Positions 1 to 5,801 of a DNA stretch of 6,437 nt are shown piece by piece. The notes under the pieces were generated by a model. The model ran no database searches. It saw nothing but the letters and a program-made list of their open reading frames with translations, and was not told where the DNA came from. This DNA comes from Bdellovibrionales bacterium (lineage in GTDB: Bacteria > Bdellovibrionota > UBA1018). The translations under genes and the position numbers were made by a program. The stretch spans positions 1 through 6,437 of the forward strand of contig JAGWZD010000120.1 of NCBI GenBank assembly GCA_018968995.1. The letters are read 5' to 3'. How positions within the stretch are numbered: the first letter of the stretch is position 1; the number at the start of each line of letters is the position of its first letter.

Positions 1-4
1 GTGT

Positions 5-88
5 GCCCAGGTGGCGGAATTGGTAGACGCACTCGTTTCAGGGGCGAGCGCCAAAAGCATGCTGGTTCGAGTCCAGTCCTGGGCACCA
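5..88 (+). tRNA. tRNA-Leu (anticodon CAG)
   Basis: Complete leucine tRNA reading CUG codons. The acceptor stem pairs GCCCAGG (5-11) with CCTGGGC (78-84), followed by discriminator A85 and an encoded CCA (86-88). The anticodon stem is CTCGT (32-36) with GCGAG (44-48), closed by one T-G wobble pair, and the seven-base loop carries CAG at 39-41. An enlarged variable arm (49-60) marks a class II tRNA, as expected for leucine. The T arm has GCTGG (61-65), loop TTCGAGT (66-72) and CCAGT (73-77). The promoter lies outside the window. No copy of the tRNA 3' end is visible further on, so there is no sign that the gene served as an integration site. Confidence 0.97.
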
Positions 89-432
89 TTTTTCCTCGGA
101 AAAAAGACCTCACTCTAGCTCATCGCTGTGAAGCATTTTGCTCTCCGTTCCCCACAGATTTTCTGGTCTCCCAATGGTCGTCCCTGAGTGCGACCCTTGA
201 ACCGCCTCCTGAGGAGTCACCCCAGGTCGCTGCTCGCCACGAGATCGATCTAGCGTTTCAGACTTTTTCCTTTCTTGTTCCACAACCGAACGTCCCACAA
301 CCTCATTCGGTGATGGTAAAAATGGAAGGGGCGCGACTGTGAGAAGCAGCCCTAGACCAGCGCGAATGCAAGCCCGACCTCGATTCACAGGATTCTTCGG
401 TGCGATTTTCGCGCCGCGATTGAGGCGCCCGC
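89..432. other. intergenic region with no supported gene
   Basis: This stretch separates the rightward tRNA from the leftward ubiB gene, so transcripts converge on it. Directly after the tRNA, 89-105 is an AT-rich inverted repeat (TTTTTCC, TC, GGAAAAAA). It has almost no loop and no T-run after it, so it is a poor terminator. An 11-base near-identical direct repeat lies at 277-287 and 292-302. A short palindrome (CTCC, TGA, GGAG) sits at 206-216. Just past the ubiB stop, GCGCC (411-415) and GGCGC (424-428) could form a hairpin, but no T-tract follows on the - strand. A 92-codon frame with a GTG start on the - strand (110-388) has no ribosome binding site and no recognisable domain; I do not call it. 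Confidence 0.6.
277..302. repeat. short direct repeat, 11 bases, two copies
   Basis: GTTCCACAACC (277-287) and GTCCCACAACC (292-302) differ at one base and are offset by 15 bases. Two copies of this length may be chance or a protein-binding site. Nothing around them identifies a function. Confidence 0.35.
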
Positions 433-2109
433 CTAGCGACGACCTCGCATAAAACTAAGCTTTAAGAAAAGTCCTCCAGCAATCAACAAGAGAACGATCG
501 AATGCAAAGGGTAGGGCCCTAGGCGCGGCCCTTCTTGGAAATGAATTGAACTCATCGAGGCAATGACGAGTCCAACAATGAGAATGGACAGACTCTGACG
601 CCGAGAATTCGAATCCAACTGAGCCCTGAGTTCTAATACTTCGGGAACATGCACATCTAGCGCATATTCGTTGGAGGCAAACTTCTTCATCATCCAACGC
701 AGCTGACGCGGTAGCGTCTGAAGCAAGGCCACCACATCTTTTCCTGACCAAACAAGCTCGCGGGCAATTTTCTGGGGAGAAAGCTGATCTTTTAGTAAAT
801 CCTGTACAAGAAGCTGACCTGTGGCGAGCATATCGAAATCAGGATCCAGAGTTCGCCCCATTCCCTCGATAGTAATCAGTGCCTTAAAGACCAACATCCA
901 GTCTCCTGGAACCTGGATATTGTACTTAGCCCCAATTTTAGTGGCTTCGATCAGAAGCCTGCCCGAATTCACCTCTTTCAGTGAAAGCCCGATATAGGGC
1001 GAAATCATATTACGCACTTCACGAGTAAAGCTCTCCTGATCTACAAATTGACCAGAAACACTCACCTCAGAATAAATATAACAAAGTTGTTCGTAATCTT
1101 CGGTGATGAGAGAGACCATCATTCCAGCAAGCTGCTCTCGAGACTTATCTGAAAGTCGTCCAACAATTCCAAAATCAACGACGCCCAGCCTATTTCCCGG
1201 TAAGGCGAAAAGATTTCCAGCGTGAAGATCGCCGTGAAAAATGCCGTCAACCAGAATCATTTTGAAAAATGCCCTAGCTCCGACGGAAACGAGCTTCTTT
1301 CTATCAATTCCAGCCGCCTCTAAGGCCTTGAGGTCATTGACCCGAACTCCGTTCAGTCGCTCTAATGTGAGAACACGAGTTGTACTGAAACCTTTGTAAA
1401 CTTTAGGAATCGCCACCTCAGGAATCGACGACAGATTCTGAGCAATACGATTCATATTGTTACACTCGACAACGTAATCGAGCTCGTAAACTAGGGTCTT
1501 AAAAAACTCATCGACGATAATCCGCGGTCTGAATGCCCGGCTTTCAGGAATATACTTTTCAAGTAATCCGGCGAGAAAATCTAAAAGTGCAATGTCCGTT
1601 TCAATAATCGATCGAATTTCTGGCCGTTGAACTTTAACAACGACTTCCTCGCCAGAGAGCAGCTTTGCAGCGTGAACCTGACCAATGCTTGCCGCCCCCA
1701 AAGGACTGGGGTCGAAAAATGAAAAAATTTGATCAATGGGCTTCCCCAGCTCGCGCTCGACCACGCCGCGAACCACATCTACAGATAATGGACTTACATT
1801 ATCCTGAAGCTTTGACAGTTCAGTAAGAGCTGATTCTGGAATGATATCCGGGCGAGAGGAAAGCAGCTGACCCAACTTTACAAAGCTTGGACCGAGCTCC
1901 TCGAAGGCCTCACGAAGGCGCACTGGAGTATTCTTTTCTGCCGCGCTTTTAAGGAAGGCTGAATAACTTCGCGGGAGAAACTTCCCCAAATTCATTCGGA
2001 CGACTAAGTCCGAAAATCCATGGCGGGCCAGAACCGCTAGGATCTGACGTAAACGTTGAGCGTTCTTGACCACTTGGCCAAGCTGCATGCCGGTTCGAAC
2101 CCACTGCAT
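433..2109 (-). CDS. ubiB: UbiB/ABC1 (AarF) family atypical kinase-like protein
   Basis: A 558-residue member of the UbiB/ABC1/COQ8 family, whose members support isoprenoid-quinone synthesis at the inner membrane, probably as ATPases acting on lipid intermediates rather than as protein kinases. The family hallmarks appear in order: KxGQ (K78-Q81), the alanine-rich loop replacing a glycine-rich P-loop (GAASIGQV, 138-145), catalytic lysine K159 in VVVKVQRP, the ExD motif (E209, D211), the catalytic loop HGDLHAGN (292-299) and the metal-binding DFG (312-314). Two hydrophobic helices end the protein (about 505-521 and 535-552), as in bacterial UbiB; its length is close to the roughly 546 residues of the E. 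coli protein. The ATG at 2109 has only a purine-rich GAAGAG close upstream; M8 is a less likely start. It lies 25 bases after rnr and is probably co-transcribed with it. Family membership is clear, but whether the quinone is ubiquinone or menaquinone cannot be told here. Confidence 0.93.
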   Translation of the reverse strand: MQWVRTGMQLGQVVKNAQRLRQILAVLARHGFSDLVVRMNLGKFLPRSYSAFLKSAAEKNTPVRLREAFEELGPSFVKLGQLLSSRPDIIPESALTELSKLQDNVSPLSVDVVRGVVERELGKPIDQIFSFFDPSPLGAASIGQVHAAKLLSGEEVVVKVQRPEIRSIIETDIALLDFLAGLLEKYIPESRAFRPRIIVDEFFKTLVYELDYVVECNNMNRIAQNLSSIPEVAIPKVYKGFSTTRVLTLERLNGVRVNDLKALEAAGIDRKKLVSVGARAFFKMILVDGIFHGDLHAGNLFALPGNRLGVVDFGIVGRLSDKSREQLAGMMVSLITEDYEQLCYIYSEVSVSGQFVDQESFTREVRNMISPYIGLSLKEVNSGRLLIEATKIGAKYNIQVPGDWMLVFKALITIEGMGRTLDPDFDMLATGQLLVQDLLKDQLSPQKIARELVWSGKDVVALLQTLPRQLRWMMKKFASNEYALDVHVPEVLELRAQLDSNSRRQSLSILIVGLVIASMSSIHFQEGPRLGPYPLHSIVLLLIAGGLFLKLSFMRGRR

Positions 2110-2134
2110 CTTCTCTTCAGGTTCTCATGCGTCA

Positions 2135-4474
2135 TCACGAGCGTCTACGCGGCCATTTTTGCCGATCTTTTTCTGAGGAAATCACAGTGATTGGTGAGGA
2201 ACTTTCTGTTTCGATCAATCCGAAGTCAATTTGCCGACGCTCAAGATCTGCACGAACCACCTGAACTGAAAGGCGATCACCGATCTTAAAGGTCTTACGA
2301 GTCCGCCGACCAAAAAGAATCATTCGGTCTTCGTTGAACTCAAAGAAGTCACTGTTCATAGAGTCCTTCGGCACAAGACCCTCGACGTAGGGATTTTCGA
2401 TCATGACGAAAAGGCCGGCGTCCGAAACGCCGATGACTTTGGCTCCATAGTGCTCACCGAGGCGCTTTTTCATGTATCGAACTTGCTTCAGACGAATGGC
2501 TTCACGATCGGCCTCAGCGGCCACGCGTTCGCGATAACTGCAATGCTCTGAAACCTCTGCGAGCTCCTCTTCAAGATCATCCCGCTCTTGTTTTTTGAGT
2601 GCTTTTAGGGCTCCTTTTTCAACATCCAGTGCCCAACGAATCAAGCGATGAACAACGAGATCGGGATACCGCCGAATGGGGCTAGTAAAGTGAGTGTACG
2701 CTTCTGAGGCCAGTCCATAGTGAATGCCGTGGGTAGAGCTATAAATCGCTTGTTTTAGGGATCGAAGCAGCGCCATGTTGATCAAATCCTGAGCGGCATG
2801 TCCCTGGACTTTCCGAACGACCTCGGCCAGCTTTTTAGGACTGACCTCACCACTGGATAAACTGACGTGTACGCCGACGGTTGAAGCAAGCGCTTCAAAT
2901 TTTTGAAGGGATGCCAGCGAGGGCTCATCGTGGATTCGATATACAAAGGGCCATTGACGCTCCATCATCCATCGAGTCACGGCCTCGTTGGCGGCGATCA
3001 TAAACTCTTCGATCAAGCGATGCGCATCATTTCGAGAACGATTCGCAATTTCTTGGGGCTCACCTTGAGAATCGACCAATACATCAGCCTCAGGCAGGTC
3101 GAAATCAATAGATCCTCGGTCGACTCGAGATTTCCGAATCAACTGATAGAGTTCGAAATGTGGCCGATACTCCCAGTTTTTATCGTCATTACTATCGGCC
3201 AGCTCAGAAGCAATCTCGGTGTAGGTAGCTCGCCGCTTCGATTCGATCACGGCCTCCATCACGTCAACATCCTGGGGCCTGCCGTTTCGATCGTAATCAA
3301 TCCAGCAGACCATTGCTAATCGAGGCTCATTTGGTCTCAGGCTACACAAATGGGTCGACAACGCGTGTGGCAACATATGGAAAGCGCGCTCAGGAAAATA
3401 CACACTCGTTCCACGAGACAAAGCCTCTTTATCAAGAGCGGTCCCTGGCGTTACATAGTGGCTCACATCTGCAATAGCCACCCAAAGCCGATAACCAGAT
3501 TTTCGTCTCTCGACATATACGGCGTCGTCAAAGTCCCGCGCCGTTTCCCCGTCGATCGTAATGAAAGGAACCTGGCGAAGGTCTTCTCGCCCATCTAAGT
3601 CCTTGCCAGGAATTTCTAAATGAAATGATCTTGCCTCAGCCTCGGCCTCTTTGGAGTGCTCTTCAATCAGTCCATATTCTGCGGCAATCATGCCCACATC
3701 TGCGGTCGCAGGCAGCTCTTCTCCATACACATCCAAGACCGAGCCAGTGACATGAAACGGACCTGACGAGTGAAACTCGAGGGCACAACGAACCCACTGC
3801 CCATGACGAGCCCCTAAGGTCACTGCAGGAATGAAGACCTCTTCGCGAACTTTCTTTTTCTCATAGACTACCCACCCTTGTTCAGGACGACTCGGATGAG
3901 ACTCAAATTTTCCAACGATCTCTCGAAATCGATGCTCGAGAACTTTCAGACCCTTCAGCTCACCCCGGCTATCCACGGTGACCTCTACTCGATCTCCGTG
4001 AAACACTCGGTCGGCCCAATGAGGTGGAACAAAGACGTCTTCAATTTTGCGATCTACAAAACTCACAAAAGCAAAGCCCTTGCGATTTTTATCCACGCTT
4101 CCTCGAAGGACGGCCTCGTGGCGATCTAAAGGAAGATTTTGGCGCGCCATCCTTCGCCGCTGGCCAGGAGAGGAATTGGGGCGATGAGAGCGGGACGCTG
4201 GCTTGAGGGGGCGCTGTTTTTTCGGCCGCTTCCCCCGTAAAGCCTGTTCGCTCTTCTCGAGTTCATGGGGCAAATGAGGTTTTTTTGGCTCAGGCCGGCT
4301 CTGAATTTTAGACGGCTCAGAGGCGGGGCGGGACCGCCCGATCACATGGACCTTCCCGCTCCGGTCGCGAAACATAAATGAAGAAGCCGGCTGCTCCGGA
4401 GAGGAGGCAGACGGCTTCTTAAATTCTGATCGAGGATCTCTTTTCGACTGGGGTTGCTTAGTTTTCTTGGGCAT
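2135..4474 (-). CDS. rnr: ribonuclease R (3'-5' exoribonuclease, RNB family)
   Basis: A 779-residue processive 3'-5' exoribonuclease that degrades structured RNA in the cytoplasm, with roles in mRNA and rRNA turnover. A basic low-complexity N-terminus (1 to about 118) precedes two cold-shock domains (about 121-170 with RKGFAFVSF, and 185-250). The RNB catalytic domain (about 298-620) has ITIDGETARDFDDAVY with metal ligands D308, D314, D316 and D317, Y359 in SVYFPERAFHMLP, FVYRIHDEPSL (510-520), and HFTSPIRRYPDLVVHR (595-610). An S1 domain (672-753) and a short basic tail follow. S1 and the full RNB signature set it apart from RNase II. The N-terminal winged helix common in RNase R is not recognisable. 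The ATG at 4474 has only a weak upstream purine stretch (GCGAGCAG). The gene lies 45 bases after the lipoprotein gene and 25 before ubiB. Confidence 0.97.
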   Translation of the reverse strand: MPKKTKQPQSKRDPRSEFKKPSASSPEQPASSFMFRDRSGKVHVIGRSRPASEPSKIQSRPEPKKPHLPHELEKSEQALRGKRPKKQRPLKPASRSHRPNSSPGQRRRMARQNLPLDRHEAVLRGSVDKNRKGFAFVSFVDRKIEDVFVPPHWADRVFHGDRVEVTVDSRGELKGLKVLEHRFREIVGKFESHPSRPEQGWVVYEKKKVREEVFIPAVTLGARHGQWVRCALEFHSSGPFHVTGSVLDVYGEELPATADVGMIAAEYGLIEEHSKEAEAEARSFHLEIPGKDLDGREDLRQVPFITIDGETARDFDDAVYVERRKSGYRLWVAIADVSHYVTPGTALDKEALSRGTSVYFPERAFHMLPHALSTHLCSLRPNEPRLAMVCWIDYDRNGRPQDVDVMEAVIESKRRATYTEIASELADSNDDKNWEYRPHFELYQLIRKSRVDRGSIDFDLPEADVLVDSQGEPQEIANRSRNDAHRLIEEFMIAANEAVTRWMMERQWPFVYRIHDEPSLASLQKFEALASTVGVHVSLSSGEVSPKKLAEVVRKVQGHAAQDLINMALLRSLKQAIYSSTHGIHYGLASEAYTHFTSPIRRYPDLVVHRLIRWALDVEKGALKALKKQERDDLEEELAEVSEHCSYRERVAAEADREAIRLKQVRYMKKRLGEHYGAKVIGVSDAGLFVMIENPYVEGLVPKDSMNSDFFEFNEDRMILFGRRTRKTFKIGDRLSVQVVRADLERRQIDFGLIETESSSPITVISSEKDRQKWPRRRS

Positions 4475-4519
4475 CTGCTCGCAGTCTACCCGAAAGAACT
4501 TTCTAGCAACAGTCGCAGA

Positions 4520-5152
4520 TCACTGATTTCGAATGATTCGGACGTAAAGCTGACCTGCTTCATAGCAACTGTATCGCTGAGACATTCCGAAGCGAAGCGT
4601 TCCAGCAGCCGACACGGTCACTTCAGTGCCGATCGGAAGTGCAAATAAAGCGGACGACCCGACAGCCCCATTCACGATCGAACTGGCATTCTTTTCGTCT
4701 TTACAGTCGCCAAAGATACTTCCGATGTAAGCCCCGCCGTATCGAAGTGCACCCTGAAGTGTAACTTTATCGCCCACTTTCACTTCAGGACCCACCCAGG
4801 CTTCTGAAATCGATCCTGCGCTCGCCAAATAAGGGAAGTTGGGAACAGAACTGGATGAATAATAAGCCGGATACACCCAACACGCGAGCTCAACCTGGTT
4901 GGAACTCAGTTGCTTGGAGGTGCAAGTGCTTGCCGTGATAAATGAACCGCCGCCGCCCCCGCCACCACCGCCGGTGTACATACAGCCGTAGCCAGCGATG
5001 AATTGAGTTCCTGTCGGACAAGTTCCGTTCGGGGTATTTCCCCAAGGGGTAAGAGGCGAAGAGTCTTGTTGACCACACCCTGCGAAGGCCATCGCAAGAG
5101 CAGCCAGGGTGAGGGACTTCTGAGAAATTTTGAGTACGTTTTTCATCAACAT
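4520..5152 (-). CDS. putative lipoprotein with polyglycine linker and six further cysteines
   Basis: A 210-residue protein that I cannot assign to a named family. Residues 1-25 form a lipoprotein signal peptide: basic N-terminus, hydrophobic core LTLAALAMAF, then A-G-C with C26 as the likely lipidated residue. Phenylalanine at -3 is less usual than leucine. C45 and C57 enclose a 13-residue loop (CPTGTQFIAGYGC), followed by a run of nine glycines (61-69). The rest (70-210) looks beta-rich, with C77, C91, C150 and C196. The six non-lipidated cysteines could form three disulfides, which fits a periplasmic or surface location. The C-terminal stretch (about 172-207) resembles LecA-type lectin strands in pattern only. 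The ATG at 5152 is preferred over M3 because GGAG lies six bases upstream. The gene is probably first in a unit with rnr and ubiB; its product has no evident functional link to theirs. Confidence 0.82.
   Translation of the reverse strand: MLMKNVLKISQKSLTLAALAMAFAGCGQQDSSPLTPWGNTPNGTCPTGTQFIAGYGCMYTGGGGGGGGGSFITASTCTSKQLSSNQVELACWVYPAYYSSSSVPNFPYLASAGSISEAWVGPEVKVGDKVTLQGALRYGGAYIGSIFGDCKDEKNASSIVNGAVGSSALFALPIGTEVTVSAAGTLRFGMSQRYSCYEAGQLYVRIIRNQ
4946..4972 (-). repeat. polyglycine-coding tract (Gly9)
   Basis: Nine consecutive glycine codons in the lipoprotein gene use GGC, GGT and GGG in mixed order. The mixture argues against simple slippage or phase variation, but the DNA is very GC-rich and repetitive, so copy number may vary between strains. 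It probably encodes a flexible linker between the anchored N-terminal loop and the C-terminal domain. Confidence 0.8.
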
Positions 5153-5157
5153 AAAGA

Positions 5158-5175
5158 ACTCCGTGATCCGGGAGT
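5158..5175 (-). promoter_or_regulatory. lipoprotein ribosome binding site inside an inverted repeat
   Basis: On the - strand, GGAG (5159-5162) sits six bases before the ATG at 5152 and decides that start. The site falls in a 5-base inverted repeat: ACTCC (from 5175-5171) can pair with GGAGT (from 5162-5158) across an eight-base loop. In the mRNA this could partly hide the ribosome binding site. The stem is short, so its effect is uncertain. Confidence 0.45.
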
Positions 5176-5255
5176 ATTCATGAGACGTGCCAAGTTAGCT
5201 CAGGCGCTCTGACCCCCCTAAATCGTAGAAGAAACAAACTTGGGGAGGGCTAGAG

Positions 5256-5283
5256 TGTATAAAGTTTTGACAGGTGAAAACAA
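5256..5283 (-). promoter_or_regulatory. candidate sigma70-like promoter before the lipoprotein gene
   Basis: In the 145-base gap after the PTPS-like gene, the - strand carries TTGTTT (from 5283-5278), a 16-base spacer and TATACA (from 5261-5256). Each box matches the consensus only partly. Transcription from here would give a leader of about 95 bases before the lipoprotein ATG. No convincing terminator for the upstream SDR-PTPS pair was seen, so read-through is also possible. Confidence 0.3.
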
Positions 5284-5297
5284 ACACAGAGTCTCGA

Positions 5298-5801
5298 TTA
5301 CTTTTCCCAGTAATACATTCCGCCTTGTCCGCGAGACTCGGTGATATGCACTTCGATACCTAGAATCAACGACTGGAACAAAGCGGGATCGAGACGACCT
5401 TTAAATTGATGACAAAACTCTTGTGCTAGGGTCTCGGTGGCAATGTTTTCCAGATTCAGCAAAACCAGCTCATCCTGGGGTATCACATAACGCTTTCCAC
5501 AGAGCGTGAACTCGAGTTCCTGAGGGGACTTCGCTACAATTTTAAAAAACGGACAATTCGCGGCAAGAATCAAGCGATCATCCCATTCTTTGCACTGGGC
5601 ATTGAGTGCGGTCTTCACCACGCTGAAATCGAGGAAAGACTGAAACCCAATCTCGGAGAGATCTAAAGCCACAGTCACCTGAAAGTTATGCCCATGAAGT
5701 CGCTCTTTGGTGCCATCCGGAAAAACGGTCATATGGGCAGCTGAAAACTTATGCGCATCTTTGCCAACGTAAATTCGATGTTTTTTTGGACGCGAACTCA
5801 T
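5298..5801 (-). CDS. 6-pyruvoyl-tetrahydropterin synthase/QueD-like protein, probable PTPS-III type
   Basis: A 167-residue T-fold enzyme of the PTPS/QueD family, which acts on dihydroneopterin triphosphate from GTP. The zinc histidines are H23 (FSAAH) and H36 and H38 (HGHNF). NIATETLAQEF (119-129) matches the family NPTxExLA motif, and E155 (HITES) is the likely pterin-anchoring glutamate. The active site is unusual. The cysteine expected four residues before HGH, as in QueD (CxxxHGH), is K32, and the next residue is E33, giving ExxHGH, the PTPS-III signature. The usual Asp-His pair appears as D74-D75. PTPS-III enzymes make 6-hydroxymethyl-dihydropterin for folate, bypassing FolB. The protein is longer than E. 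coli QueD (121 residues), with an extra segment at about 83-115. The ATG at 5801 has a strong ribosome binding site and overlaps the SDR stop. The family is sure; the PTPS-III role is inferred from motif residues, and a QueD or biopterin role is the alternative. Confidence 0.92.
   Translation of the reverse strand: MSSRPKKHRIYVGKDAHKFSAAHMTVFPDGTKERLHGHNFQVTVALDLSEIGFQSFLDFSVVKTALNAQCKEWDDRLILAANCPFFKIVAKSPQELEFTLCGKRYVIPQDELVLLNLENIATETLAQEFCHQFKGRLDPALFQSLILGIEVHITESRGQGGMYYWEK

Noticed and set aside
89..105. Inverted repeat TTTTTCC-TC-GGAAAAAA after the tRNA as a rho-independent terminator
   Set aside because: The stem is nearly all A-T, the loop is too small, and no T-run follows on either strand.
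1..342. A 113-codon + strand open frame beginning with GTG at base 1
   Set aside because: Its first part is the tRNA-Leu gene read as codons, and the rest has no domain or ribosome binding site.
110..388. A 92-codon - strand frame with a GTG start 44 bases after ubiB; its first 30 residues look slightly like a signal peptide
   Set aside because: There is no ribosome binding site, no recognisable domain, and a composition that looks like translated non-coding DNA. Conservation in relatives would change this.
411..428. GCGCC/GGCGC hairpin after the ubiB stop as a terminator
   Set aside because: The stem has only five pairs, and the downstream - strand sequence (GAAAATCGC) has no T-tract.
2091..2102. 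Sequence resembling a tRNA T-loop (GGTTCGAACC) near the ubiB start, possibly a tRNA fragment or attachment site
   Set aside because: It encodes W-V-R-T-G at the ubiB N-terminus, and no other tRNA arms surround it.
2903..3598. Two + strand open frames of 138 and 82 codons within rnr
   Set aside because: They are antisense shadows of the strongly conserved RNB domain and have no recognisable protein features.
5003..5212. A 69-codon + strand frame antisense to the lipoprotein start
   Set aside because: It is antisense to the signal peptide region, with no domain and no credible start context.
5264..5275. Perfect TTGACA on the + strand (5267-5272 region) as a rightward promoter
   Set aside because: No -10-like sequence lies at 16-18 bases, and no + strand gene follows.
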